In this document: positions 8,551 through 17,404 of the stretch, piece after piece
How the letters are laid out: every line of letters begins with the position of its first letter
How positions within the stretch are numbered: the first letter of the stretch is position 1
Origin: a virus
Length of the DNA: 64,000 nt
Strand: one strand, 5' to 3'
Virus record (IMG/VR): IMGVR_UViG_3300034158_000007
Location: 1-64,000 of that record
Notes under the pieces: model-generated
What the model was told of the DNA's origin: nothing
Databases searched by the model: none
What the model saw: the letters and a program-made list of their open reading frames with translations, nothing else
Program-made: the position numbers and the translations under genes

Positions 8551-9161
8551 TGGGCAAACCCAATTACCTCATCGGTATGCGGGTCACTGGTCAAGAGATC
8601 GACCGAATCTGTAGCGACATCCTTTCCAATGACGAGTATCAAACGCCTGTTATTGGAGAGGACGTTTTTATCAGTCAGGTTATTCCGCTCTTGCAAAGAC
8701 CATGGGACCCACGTAACCAAGCTGTCTACAAACGCTACGTTAAAGAACTGACCATGCCACTGCGTGTTGCTGGCGTTCGAGACGGTGAAACTGTAATCCT
8801 TTACACCGTTCCCCCATTACATGCTCGTGTGGATACGTCCATGGGTAGCATCCACGATATCACAGTTGGTCACTTTGTTAACCAAGCTGATCTGATTCGT
8901 GCACGTGGTTCATGTGAGCCGGTAGACCAGTATGTATCCGAGTTCTTGCAAATGATCTCGATGACTGTGCCTGTCGAACAATCTACCTTGGTTCCTATCG
9001 GCGGTATCCTCTCTCTGTATGACAAGACCTTCCTAGATGATGGAGGGTTCCCACTCTACAGTCTAGATGGTTCTGCCCCTATCACTAATAAAGCCGGTGA
9101 AGTAATCACGGTTGGTGGTAAGGACCCGTTTGAGAGCGATGGATATTTGGATGAAGAGTGA
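8550..9161 (+). CDS. Hypothetical protein, 203 aa
   Basis: Start codon overlaps the previous stop (TAATG), with GTAGGAGAAG upstream, so it is translationally coupled. Mixed alpha/beta, soluble, no recognised motif. The end overlaps the start of the phosphoesterase gene, so the pair may be co-expressed. Confidence 0.78.
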   Translation: MGKPNYLIGMRVTGQEIDRICSDILSNDEYQTPVIGEDVFISQVIPLLQRPWDPRNQAVYKRYVKELTMPLRVAGVRDGETVILYTVPPLHARVDTSMGSIHDITVGHFVNQADLIRARGSCEPVDQYVSEFLQMISMTVPVEQSTLVPIGGILSLYDKTFLDDGGFPLYSLDGSAPITNKAGEVITVGGKDPFESDGYLDEE

Positions 9162-10299
9162 CCGGACTAAAAAGCCTGGGGTATTTACATACATTAGTTT
9201 GGGCGATGTTCATTTGGGACATCGCTTAACTCCAGCTGCGCACATCATCCGTAATTTGACCCGATTGATTACGGATGATCTGTTAAAGACATTGGACATG
9301 GTCATCATTACTGGTGATCTGTTTGACCGTCAGCTTCAAAACGGTGATGACGATGTTAACGCGATCAACCGTTGGATCACCAACATGCTTTATAAGTGTG
9401 CAGCCTATGACGTACACCTTTATATAGTCGAAGGGACACCGAGTCATGACCGTAAGCAGTCTCAGTTCTTTGTTGAACAGAAAGCTAACGCCAATATCCC
9501 GGTAGACCTGCACTATGCAAAGGAACTCGAGATCCTGTACAACGAGCGCTTTGACGCTCATTTCCTTTTTATCCCTGACAAATGGAATCCCTCTACCGCT
9601 GTAACTCTGGGTCAAGTAAAAGCCAAGATGAAAGAGCTTGGTATTGAGAAGGTGGACTTCGCTGTAATGCACGGAGCATTCACTTATCAGTTACCGAGTA
9701 TCGTTGAGGAACCAACCCACGATCAGTTTGAATACTTGTGCTTGGTGAAGCATCAAATCCTGATTGGTCACGTACACAACATGACAGTCTATGAGGATAA
9801 GATCTACGCTGCTGGATCGTTTGATCGGATCTGTCACGCTGATGAGATCCCTAAAGGCATGTTCCACTTCACGGTTAATAAGGATGATACCTTTACCGCG
9901 ACCTTTATAGAGAACAGTCACGCTAGGCAGTACGTAACTTGGGACGTGCATGGCATGGATACCAAGGAACTTAACCACGCTATCAAAGAACGCTTGAAGG
10001 GGATAGCTAAAGGGTCGTCTATTCGATTGAGATGTGAACCCGGTGATGTGGCTAATGGAGACATTGATTCCTATCGTCGTGAGTATCAAGCTTACGATTG
10101 GCAGATCACTGTGGAAAAAGCTACTGCCAAGAAGAATACTGTGTTGGACTCTATTCGTAACTTCGACATGTCTGAGTTCGTCCCGTTGACTAAGGACAAC
10201 TTGTTAGAACTATTGATGTATGAGTTGGAGACGGCAGGGCACTCCGAGAGTACAGTGGAACGCTGTGCACGGAGATTTAAAGAACACATTAAGGGTTAA
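9151..10299 (+). CDS. SbcD/Mre11-like metallophosphoesterase (nuclease)
   Basis: Calcineurin-like phosphoesterase fold: metal-binding motifs SLGDVHLGH (D-x-H), IITGDLFDR (GD-x-x-D), then EGTPSHDRKQS in the place of the usual GNHD, and LIGHVHNM plus AAGSFDR (G-H-x-H). This arrangement is that of SbcD/Mre11 nuclease subunits, which process DNA ends with an ATPase partner. The start is uncertain: ATG 9151 or ATG 9139, both inside the end of the previous gene. The absence of a plain GNHD is notable, but GTPSHD keeps the histidine-aspartate pair. No SbcC-like ATPase was seen in the window. Confidence 0.85.
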   Translation: MKSDRTKKPGVFTYISLGDVHLGHRLTPAAHIIRNLTRLITDDLLKTLDMVIITGDLFDRQLQNGDDDVNAINRWITNMLYKCAAYDVHLYIVEGTPSHDRKQSQFFVEQKANANIPVDLHYAKELEILYNERFDAHFLFIPDKWNPSTAVTLGQVKAKMKELGIEKVDFAVMHGAFTYQLPSIVEEPTHDQFEYLCLVKHQILIGHVHNMTVYEDKIYAAGSFDRICHADEIPKGMFHFTVNKDDTFTATFIENSHARQYVTWDVHGMDTKELNHAIKERLKGIAKGSSIRLRCEPGDVANGDIDSYRREYQAYDWQITVEKATAKKNTVLDSIRNFDMSEFVPLTKDNLLELLMYELETAGHSESTVERCARRFKEHIKG

Positions 10300-10302
10300 C
10301 GC

Positions 10303-11130
10303 ATGTACCTCGTGGAAAGAGAAGTCGGTAAGATACCCGTTAGTATCGGAACCTCTCTTGCCTTTGAGGGTTACTTGGGGATTCATGAACAAAACCCTAA
10401 GCAACCAATTGACGTTAAATCGGTTAAAGAGATCTGGGTCAACCTTCGAACGTTGGCTCGGAATCTTTGGTCTGCTGTCCCCACCGCAGAAGTAGCGAAC
10501 CTCAACCCAGCTGCGGCTGTGGATGTACTCATGCAGGAGGTTCAAACTATTCCGGTTGCACTGGCACAAGCTGGAGCTAGGGCTAAGGTACGCTACTACA
10601 TTGCAGGTAAGAATGCGATGAAGTGGTTGTTCCCCAAAGCTATCTTCAAAGAAGCCAAGACGCCTAAGCAAATGGCATATGAAGTTTACGAACGCTATTG
10701 CGCTATTGAATTAGCTCAGCGTATGAAAGCCGAAGGTATTGATGTAATGGAGATTGATCGTAAGCCGCCTCCAAGCGATGGTACGGTAGCTCTACTTACA
10801 CACTACCCTCATGAACTCCTGTGGAAGGATAACTTTAATCGACTACTGTTGCTTGAATCCCACACCGGTAAGTTTAAGCCATGGCAGTTATGGTACACAA
10901 AACTGCACAATGTAAAAGAAGACACGCCTATGCCCTTCTCTAAGTTTACCCTTCAGGTATTCGGTGATGGCGTAGATCTAGTAGCTCAACCCCGAGCTAT
11001 TGTTGCACAACTAAGACTGATGGCACAGAACCGTAAGTGGTCTCCTGTCACAGCTGAGTCAAAGGTCTATCATGACATTAATACGCATGGCAGCAAAGAA
11101 CTCAAAGAAGCCTACGCTACGCTGAGATAA
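10303..11130 (+). CDS. Conserved-looking hypothetical protein, 275 aa
   Basis: Starts three bases after the phosphoesterase stop, so probably same operon. Largely helical with an Ala/Leu-rich middle (VRYYIAGKNAMKWLF...) and tryptophan-rich C-terminal half. No catalytic motif recognised. Position between a DNA-processing nuclease and an SSB-like gene suggests a replication or recombination role; inference from context only. Confidence 0.72.
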   Translation: MYLVEREVGKIPVSIGTSLAFEGYLGIHEQNPKQPIDVKSVKEIWVNLRTLARNLWSAVPTAEVANLNPAAAVDVLMQEVQTIPVALAQAGARAKVRYYIAGKNAMKWLFPKAIFKEAKTPKQMAYEVYERYCAIELAQRMKAEGIDVMEIDRKPPPSDGTVALLTHYPHELLWKDNFNRLLLLESHTGKFKPWQLWYTKLHNVKEDTPMPFSKFTLQVFGDGVDLVAQPRAIVAQLRLMAQNRKWSPVTAESKVYHDINTHGSKELKEAYATLR

Positions 11131-11184
11131 TACTCGGCTAGCTTATTTAGTGTACATTAAAACTTTCCGATCGGAGTTACACAC

Positions 11185-11931
11185 ATGTCGCAACAGCAAA
11201 ACTTTCCAGCACCAGTTCTGAACATCTTCTCCGTTATGTCCAACTGGATGTTCGCCGATCCAATGGACGGTAGCAAGAAGCGTCCAAGCATCCGTTTTGG
11301 TGTTTATGGTAACGTTCCACGTATTACCGTTAAGACTAACGTTGAAGGTGATATGAACCATGGTAAGATCGACTTCAACATGGACCTTGCAACCTTCGCC
11401 GTTGGTATGGCGTACCTGAACGATCTTGCTGAAGGCAAGCCAGACACCCCAACTGAAATGAAACTCGAGTATCAGGATGACTTCGTAGCCGGTAAGAAAC
11501 TGGATCGCGTGATGACCATCGCTACTTGGGTAATCGGTAAAGCTACCGATGGCCGTATCTACATGGCTGTAATCAGCTCGCAACAATCCCGGCCACGCAT
11601 CCGCTTCTTCTTTGGTCCTACTAAGTACCATAACCTGAAAGCTGGTGATGGTAGTGCATACGGTGCTGATAAGCTGTCCCAAGCTTACGCTCGTGGTATC
11701 GGTCGTTCGGTAGAGCCAATGGTTCTGCAACTCCTGACTGGTAGTGCATTCGATCCTAACGCCAAGAACGTTGCTAACCCAGCGAACTTCAATGGCGGTG
11801 CTGGTGGCGGTGGCGGTCAACAACGTCAAGGTGGCGGTGGTGGCGGTTACAACAATAACCAACAAGCTCCACGCCCTAAACCGGCTGGTGGTGATTCCTT
11901 CGACGCCGAACTTCCAGACTTCGGTTTCTAA
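11185..11931 (+). CDS. Putative single-stranded-DNA-binding protein (SSB-like tail)
   Basis: 248 residues with an SSB-like architecture: a compact N-terminal domain (about 1-185) rich in beta-like stretches and R/K/F residues, a linker of glycine, glutamine and asparagine (AGGGGGQQRQGGGGGGYNN), and an acidic phenylalanine-ending tip (SFDAELPDFGF) like the DDDIPF tail by which bacterial SSBs recruit partners. The N-terminal domain was not matched to a named SSB family, so the call rests on architecture and on its place among replication and transcription genes. Highly expressed-looking codon usage, similar to chmA. Confidence 0.6.
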   Translation: MSQQQNFPAPVLNIFSVMSNWMFADPMDGSKKRPSIRFGVYGNVPRITVKTNVEGDMNHGKIDFNMDLATFAVGMAYLNDLAEGKPDTPTEMKLEYQDDFVAGKKLDRVMTIATWVIGKATDGRIYMAVISSQQSRPRIRFFFGPTKYHNLKAGDGSAYGADKLSQAYARGIGRSVEPMVLQLLTGSAFDPNAKNVANPANFNGGAGGGGGQQRQGGGGGGYNNNQQAPRPKPAGGDSFDAELPDFGF

Positions 11932-12009
11932 TACCCTTTCCTAACTACGGTCATTGCGAGCAATCGTAATGGCTGTATGCCCTCTTGCTCAGTTCAGAGC
12001 CCAATAGAA

Positions 12010-12030
12010 ATTATTTCAAGTTTATATCAT
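12010..12030 (+). promoter_or_regulatory. phiKZ-type early promoter (variant TATATCAT)
   Basis: ATTTCAAG-TT-TATATCAT with the box at 12023-12030, nearly identical to the promoter at 5520. It lies upstream of the gp68-like gene and rules out the in-frame start at 11977. Confidence 0.65.
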
Positions 12031-12060
12031 TCAAGTGATGCACATAGAAGAGGTTCACGC

Positions 12061-13641
12061 ATGAAGTTCAGGGTCAGTAATGTCCAAGGTAGTGGTTTTA
12101 CAGAAGTTGCCGTTACGCATGGTGATGTAGAGCTAACTTGGTCTGCACGTGCTTACAGCAAAGTGAAATTGGCAGATCCTAATCGGGTCTTTAAGGAACT
12201 TAACGAATACCTCGAACAAGTGGATGAAGCTACTCATACCAGAATGTTCCAGTCCTACGAGGAGGTTCATAAGCTGTATCGATTGGGTTATGATCCATCG
12301 ATGATTGTAGCGTCTCTGGTGCACCACATCGGTGAGATCAACAAGCACCTGCCTATGGGTAAGCTGCGTCGTTGGTTGATGACTATTGGTAACCTGCATA
12401 TCCCTGCGGACGTGCAAGAGAGCATCACTCAGGACTCCCGCTATAACAAGCGTGAGCAGACTTACCTCAAAGCGGATTACATCAACATCGCAACTGAAGC
12501 ACTAGCTGCTCAAGCGTTGATCCCGATTTGGAGTGAGTACATGGATCAGTGTACGGACCAGGAACTCTATAAAGAGAACCACGTCGTAGGCTTGGTCAAT
12601 GAAACTGAGATGGCCAACTGGCCGATGGGTGAAACGGATCTGATGGGTGAAGAGATCCAAACGGTATTCGATAAGCTTGCAAGCTATATCAAGTACTGCG
12701 TGGATGGTGAACCTTTGAGCTTGGCTCGTGGGTTTGCGGGTATGAGTTCTACCGACGTGCGAGTGCTATTGCAGTCGAAGGTCTTGGTACGTCGTCTACC
12801 ATTGATCCCTCTGAATGATCCAACCAGCCACTCCATCGTAGCTAACATCTTCCGTTACGTGACTACCAACATGAATCCCCCAGAGCGTAGCACTGCGGAT
12901 CGAGTTGCGAAGAAACTACCAGAAGGTGGCGGTGGTGATGACGAGGATAAAACATCGTTCATCGAGTCTCACAAGACTAAAGGTCGCATCAGTCCAGGTG
13001 ACATCGAAGCGTTCAACGTGGATGCCATGGACTTCGAGTTGTTGGCTGAAGAAGTAGATCCAACCATCTGCAAAGAAAAACTGCGGCAGTGTATTAGCTG
13101 TGTACAACAGGTAGCAAGTCTTGAGATCCGTCCACACCAAATCCTGATTGCACAATGGGTAATGGCTAAGGCGTTTCCAGCACGAGCGTTCTATCACGTA
13201 TCTAAGTTGCCGGTGAACTATCTGTTGGCGACCAGTCAAGCGTTGCTATGGCACTGGGGTTTCAAAGACGTAGCCATCCTGATGCAGGTTGAGCCACTAC
13301 GTCACGGCGAACATAACTCGACTAACCAGTTGAGCCAAACTCGTCAAGGTTCGCGTATCGCAAATCGGTTCCGTCCACAGCTGGATGAACTGTATCCAAA
13401 CATGAAGCTTCAGAAGACTCCGCAAAACGGATCTGAGACACCTAAGCCTGAGAACATGGCCGGTCTAGCTATTAATAGCTGTAACCAATCCGTTCGCAGT
13501 TCTAACTGGGTGTATCACGGTCCAGATGCATTGTACGTTGAAGCCAATCAGACGATGCATAACCGCGTCCTTATGGTTCCTCAGACGATCAAGCATACGT
13601 TGACTGAAGTTGTAATCCATCTAGCTCAGATTAATCAGTAA
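12061..13641 (+). CDS. Non-virion RNA polymerase fifth subunit candidate (phiKZ gp68-like)
   Basis: 526 residues. In phiKZ the nvRNAP holds four beta/beta' pieces and gp68, a subunit of about 520 aa needed for promoter recognition. This gene has the expected length, sits right before the gp69-like gene and upstream of the beta and beta' C-terminal genes as in phiKZ, and begins with an AGAGG ribosome site behind an early promoter. The sequence is helical with a glycine/aspartate loop (EGGGGDDEDK) at about 304-313. Two cysteine-containing stretches (CKEKLRQCISCVQQ) follow. Identity is inferred from synteny and length rather than from a motif. Confidence 0.75.
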   Translation: MKFRVSNVQGSGFTEVAVTHGDVELTWSARAYSKVKLADPNRVFKELNEYLEQVDEATHTRMFQSYEEVHKLYRLGYDPSMIVASLVHHIGEINKHLPMGKLRRWLMTIGNLHIPADVQESITQDSRYNKREQTYLKADYINIATEALAAQALIPIWSEYMDQCTDQELYKENHVVGLVNETEMANWPMGETDLMGEEIQTVFDKLASYIKYCVDGEPLSLARGFAGMSSTDVRVLLQSKVLVRRLPLIPLNDPTSHSIVANIFRYVTTNMNPPERSTADRVAKKLPEGGGGDDEDKTSFIESHKTKGRISPGDIEAFNVDAMDFELLAEEVDPTICKEKLRQCISCVQQVASLEIRPHQILIAQWVMAKAFPARAFYHVSKLPVNYLLATSQALLWHWGFKDVAILMQVEPLRHGEHNSTNQLSQTRQGSRIANRFRPQLDELYPNMKLQKTPQNGSETPKPENMAGLAINSCNQSVRSSNWVYHGPDALYVEANQTMHNRVLMVPQTIKHTLTEVVIHLAQINQ

Positions 13642-13651
13642 GAGGTTCCAC

Positions 13652-15334
13652 ATGCACAATTTCAACATGGGCGTTCAAGCAGGTATGGCTGGTAACTCCA
13701 AGATTCGTTTCGGCGAGTATGGCTTCCTTGGTGTCCAGACCGGTACTTATCAGGCGCAGTATCTGCGACCGTTTAAAAGTAACACTAGCCAACCTGTTGT
13801 AGATCAACTGCGTGAAGCTACCAACGGTGGCCTGAACTTGGGTGTCGGTGCTGTGCAAGAATTGGCTGCGGACGTAATCACCCCACAGGCAATGGTAGAA
13901 GGGGAAGTAATGATCCCTGAGAACTTTAACTCCCGTCGCTTTCGCATCATGGCACGTGTCTTCGAAGAGCATCCATTCATTCGTGGTACCACCACGCAAC
14001 GAGTCTTCTTCGGTTATTCGGATCACTGTGATGTAACACTGGCATCGGGCCTGATCGATCCGAACATGCGGATCTACTTCAACTCGGAAACCATCATCAC
14101 TGAGTCGATCATCAATACGCCATCTGGTCCACAGTCCCAGGCTAAGATCATCGGTTCTAACCAAATCATCTCCCCGGTGAATATGGTTGGTGGTAACAAT
14201 GGCATGTTCGCTAAGCCATCCAGCTTCTTGATCCGTCCAGAAGATAACTTCAACCTGATGCAGACCAAGGCAGTTGCCAAGAATCTGCGTGACACAGGTC
14301 TGGTCGATGTTCATATCGATTCGTCGTACGATACTCGTTCGATGGTTGGTGAAGGTGGTAGCTTCAAGTATTCGATGCGTAAGGATACTTCTCCGGTTCG
14401 TTATCTGTCGAGTTCCTTGAACGCATATCAACATGCGCGTAAAGAATACAACTCGTCGATGCATGACACCGATGACATCCTGTTCAACCGTGGTACGGAT
14501 TCTGCTGAAGTGCTCTTTGGTGAAGCGGCCTCCATGTGTCGTAACAGTTCTATCACCAGCAACACTTTCCTCGGTGTACTGCGTGAACACACTGGCTTCA
14601 TGGAACGTGGTTACGTTACTTGGGGTGAACTGTCGGGTCTGTTCCCAGAACTGTTGAACTCGCAGTGTGCTAAGTTTGCAATGGACGATGGCCAAGCAAT
14701 CCGTAAAGTGTCTCAAGCTCACCAGTCTCAAAACTGGAACGGTGCAGACTACACTTCCATCGGTGCTTCGCTGTTGGCTCAAACTATTCCATCGATCATG
14801 ATGGATACGTTCTTCCGTCAAGTATCCTTCGCGGTAACTAACGGTAACGGTCCTAACGAATACCTGTTCGAGATCCACCCAGGTGCAACTGCCAGTATCA
14901 TTAAAGGTATTGACATGCGCCCTTACGTGATGGAATTGGAACGTCGAATTAAAGTGGACGTGCTCAACAACATCACCCGTGGTAACCAACTCCCATTCCG
15001 TATCTCGATGATCTCGGACTTGGCTGGTGAATCTGTAATCGATATCTCTATCGGTGCAGAGCAGCCAGAACGTTTCGTTGCTCCAACGTTTGCGGATAGT
15101 TTGTTCTCTCCGGTCATCACACGTAACCATCAGCTGTCTGGTGAGATCGCTAACGACATCACTTGGCTTGTTAAGCAGGTTATCGATGGTGAATCTGCTG
15201 CAATGCCACAACAGCAAGCTCAACAAGTTTACACTGGTTACCAACACCCTATAGCACCAGCTGCACAATTCAATCCACAAGCATTCAATCACACCGGAGC
15301 TGCGAACAATGTCGCCAATCTTGGACTGCTATAA
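13652..15334 (+). CDS. Phage-nucleus protein import factor candidate (phiKZ gp69 / Imp1 / PicA-like)
   Basis: 560 residues, with glycine- and asparagine-rich termini and a C-terminal Q/P/A-rich tail. In phiKZ the gene directly after gp68 encodes gp69, reported as the shell-associated factor needed for import of phage proteins into the nucleus (Imp1; PicA in phiPA3-type phages). The same order is found here: gp68-like, this gene, another ORF, then the beta and beta' subunits. No enzyme motif was seen. Codon usage is strongly biased and similar to chmA, suggesting high expression. The call depends on synteny and on my memory of those papers. Confidence 0.7.
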   Translation: MHNFNMGVQAGMAGNSKIRFGEYGFLGVQTGTYQAQYLRPFKSNTSQPVVDQLREATNGGLNLGVGAVQELAADVITPQAMVEGEVMIPENFNSRRFRIMARVFEEHPFIRGTTTQRVFFGYSDHCDVTLASGLIDPNMRIYFNSETIITESIINTPSGPQSQAKIIGSNQIISPVNMVGGNNGMFAKPSSFLIRPEDNFNLMQTKAVAKNLRDTGLVDVHIDSSYDTRSMVGEGGSFKYSMRKDTSPVRYLSSSLNAYQHARKEYNSSMHDTDDILFNRGTDSAEVLFGEAASMCRNSSITSNTFLGVLREHTGFMERGYVTWGELSGLFPELLNSQCAKFAMDDGQAIRKVSQAHQSQNWNGADYTSIGASLLAQTIPSIMMDTFFRQVSFAVTNGNGPNEYLFEIHPGATASIIKGIDMRPYVMELERRIKVDVLNNITRGNQLPFRISMISDLAGESVIDISIGAEQPERFVAPTFADSLFSPVITRNHQLSGEIANDITWLVKQVIDGESAAMPQQQAQQVYTGYQHPIAPAAQFNPQAFNHTGAANNVANLGLL

Positions 15335-16661
15335 CTCTATCCTCACTGCCTTCTCTCTGGCAGCCGATGATGAAGGTCTGATCTCTCAGGTTCATCCAAC
15401 CGGTACTCTGGTACCACTGAAAGTTGAGGGGCGCCGGTTGGTGCTCCCAACCAAAGCATGGCAACGTAAAGGCTATGGTGAAGACTATCTGCCTTTCCAC
15501 CCAAGCTGTGAAGTGATGTCCCGTGAAGGTACGTCGCCTGTAATGCAAATGCTCCAGCGTCAAGCCAAAGCTGTATTGGCCCATGCGCTGGTATCAATGG
15601 GTGGTAGTCTGTTGGCCGTAGCCGTAGACAAAGAAACCCACAAGGATCTTCCACTGGAATGCAGTGCGTTCCTGAAGAAGCTCTCCAATGCCGATAAGAA
15701 CACCAAAGAACTCTTCGATAAACTGATCGGTGCTGCGGTTAAGAAGAACCGTCTGCTGACTGTGTATCTGAAGAACGGTGGTACTTATGAAGGTAAGAAG
15801 GTTAACCGTTCGGCGATCATTCGATTCCCGATTCTGGAAGACCTGCTCTCCGACGCCAAAGATCCGCTGGGTGTTGTGATTCCGAAGAAGCAACGTCCTA
15901 CTCTGGTAGCGTTGTTCCAACTGCTAGTTCCTAATGGCGATAAGGCTGAGGAATATAGCTTCGGTACTACCGCACGTGTGGCTCCATATCTGCTGTCGTT
16001 GCTGAACGCTTATCACAAGACTGCATCCGTGATGAACGTATTGATCGAGCAGTATGCAGATAAACTGCACATCCCGGTCAAAGCTATTGATCTTTACGAG
16101 ATGAGTGTCATCGAAACGATCACCAAGCACTTTAGCGATATCCCACCTTACTCCGGTAACGAGGGTGCAACCAATGAGCAACCTGCTGAAGCACATGAAA
16201 CTGTGGCCGTGGCTAAGAAAGCTGCTGCTAAAGTAAATGCTGCTCCTGTAGCTAAAGTTGTTCAGGCTAGTCGTGATGGTAAGTCGGCTACGTTGGCACC
16301 GGTAGAGACCACTGTAACAACTGGTCGTCCAGCTGCATCCATGGCTGACTTCATGAACGCTACTGCACCACAACCTGCTCAAGTAGGTTTCGGTCAACAG
16401 CCGCCTCAACAGTTGAACACTGGTTTCACGCCGGTGACTTTCAACCAGCCACAGCAACCAGCCTATGCGCCGGTTAGCTTTGCACCACCTGCACCACAGT
16501 ACGGTTTCGCTACACCATCGAGTCCATACTCGCCTGCTCCGGTAGGCTTGCCAACTTGGATGGGTGGTCAACCTACTCACAACCCAGTTCCACAGAACCC
16601 CTTCATGCGTGCAACACCAAGCAGTATCGCACAGGGTAATGGTTCCACTGGTCTGATCTAA
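15309..16661 (+). CDS. Protein with disordered P/Q-rich C-terminal tail (phiKZ gp70 position)
   Basis: 450 residues. The ATG lies within the last 26 bases of the gp69-like gene, so translation is probably coupled. Residues 1-290 look globular and helical. About 291-340 are Ala/Lys-rich, and 350-440 are a low-complexity tail of P, Q, A, F and Y (FGQQPPQQLNTGF..., FNQPQQPAYAPVSFAPPA), similar in flavour to the termini of ChmA and the gp69-like protein. No enzymatic motif. Co-expression with the import factor makes a role at the shell or with polymerase plausible but unproven. Confidence 0.72.
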   Translation: MSPILDCYNSILTAFSLAADDEGLISQVHPTGTLVPLKVEGRRLVLPTKAWQRKGYGEDYLPFHPSCEVMSREGTSPVMQMLQRQAKAVLAHALVSMGGSLLAVAVDKETHKDLPLECSAFLKKLSNADKNTKELFDKLIGAAVKKNRLLTVYLKNGGTYEGKKVNRSAIIRFPILEDLLSDAKDPLGVVIPKKQRPTLVALFQLLVPNGDKAEEYSFGTTARVAPYLLSLLNAYHKTASVMNVLIEQYADKLHIPVKAIDLYEMSVIETITKHFSDIPPYSGNEGATNEQPAEAHETVAVAKKAAAKVNAAPVAKVVQASRDGKSATLAPVETTVTTGRPAASMADFMNATAPQPAQVGFGQQPPQQLNTGFTPVTFNQPQQPAYAPVSFAPPAPQYGFATPSSPYSPAPVGLPTWMGGQPTHNPVPQNPFMRATPSSIAQGNGSTGLI

Positions 16662-16672
16662 GACGGCATAAG

Positions 16673-16711
16673 CTGGGGTCTTCGGACCCCAGTCTATTCC
16701 TTCATTTTTTC
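16673..16711 (+). terminator. Rho-independent terminator
   Basis: CTGGGGTC / GACCCCAG perfect 8-bp stem, TTCG loop, T run 16705-16710. Ends the gp68-gp69-gp70-like operon. Confidence 0.85.
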
Positions 16712-16722
16712 TAGAGGCGCAT

Positions 16723-16989
16723 ATGTCCCATCCAAACAATCTAAGCGTAGACTATCCATGCGCAGGTGATACATGGCGCAACGCCGAAGATCAAAACTGC
16801 TTAACGGTTACAGGTGTTACGCCGTCTGGTGTTATCTACTACATGAAAGGTTTGAACTTTGGTAGCGTGAAGAAGCACACCGCTTCACTGGGTGCATTTC
16901 AAGAAGAACTGAAGCGTTACGGTTTGGGGATTCCCCATTATGCCACCGATGAATACATCAAGACCTATGGCGCGTTCAACCTTGCTTAA
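16723..16989 (+). CDS. Hypothetical protein, 88 aa
   Basis: AGAGGCG ribosome site before the ATG. Small soluble product with two cysteines (YPCAGDTW, DQNCLTVTGV) in a probable beta hairpin and a helical C-terminus. Its end overlaps by 14 bases the end of a convergent - strand gene. Function unknown. Confidence 0.7.
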   Translation: MSHPNNLSVDYPCAGDTWRNAEDQNCLTVTGVTPSGVIYYMKGLNFGSVKKHTASLGAFQEELKRYGLGIPHYATDEYIKTYGAFNLA

Positions 16990-17341
16990 GGGTGATGTAG
17001 TACTGCTGTAGCTCTGCGATAGCTTCAGGGTGTGGCTCGATATAGAACTCTGGTACACCGGTGCTGTAGGGGTCTCTCAGAGTCTTACCGAACTGGTTTG
17101 GATTGGTCATGCCATTAACTCTGGTCATTACCCAACACATCTCCAGACCATAGCCTTCATCTAAAAGGAAACCGCTAAAGTCACCTTCATATTGGTAGAC
17201 CTGTTCCGGTCGCAACGGTTTACGAACAGCGTACATAGTTTTGAGTTGAGGTAGATGTATTTCAATGAGGTGACGAAAGTCTTCTTCATAGAACATGTCT
17301 GGACCGGGTTGTTCCATTTGTTGCACGATTGTAAATGCCAT
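16976..17341 (-). CDS. Isolated reverse-strand hypothetical protein, 121 aa
   Basis: The only - strand gene in the first 24 kb. The reading frame is clean and gives a protein-like sequence: acidic, aromatic-rich, with YQYEGDFSGFLLDEGYGLEMCW in the middle and a helical end (EAIAELQQYYITLKQ). The start near 17341 is close to the early promoter region of the opposite strand. Function unknown; probably an accessory insertion between the gp70-like gene and the nvRNAP beta gene. Confidence 0.68.
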   Translation of the reverse strand: MAFTIVQQMEQPGPDMFYEEDFRHLIEIHLPQLKTMYAVRKPLRPEQVYQYEGDFSGFLLDEGYGLEMCWVMTRVNGMTNPNQFGKTLRDPYSTGVPEFYIEPHPEAIAELQQYYITLKQG

Positions 17342-17358
17342 TCGGATTCACCATAGAT

Positions 17359-17380
17359 TTTATTTCAGATTTATATTACT
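17359..17380 (+). promoter_or_regulatory. phiKZ-type early promoter for the nvRNAP beta operon
   Basis: TATTTCAGAT-TTATATTACT; box TATATTAC at 17372-17379. Lies 25 bases before the 81-aa gene that precedes the beta C-terminal subunit. Confidence 0.85.
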
Positions 17381-17404
17381 GCTGTATACAATTGGAGGTG
17401 ACCT

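Noticed and set aside
11977-12060. Upstream in-frame start for the gp68-like gene
   Set aside because: It would translate across the early promoter box at 12023-12030; the ATG at 12061 has a good ribosome site.
13631-15292. 553-aa reverse-strand open frame antisense to the gp69-like gene
   Set aside because: Shadow of a highly biased + strand gene; translated composition is not protein-like (rich in T, V, R, H, C, W without domain pattern).
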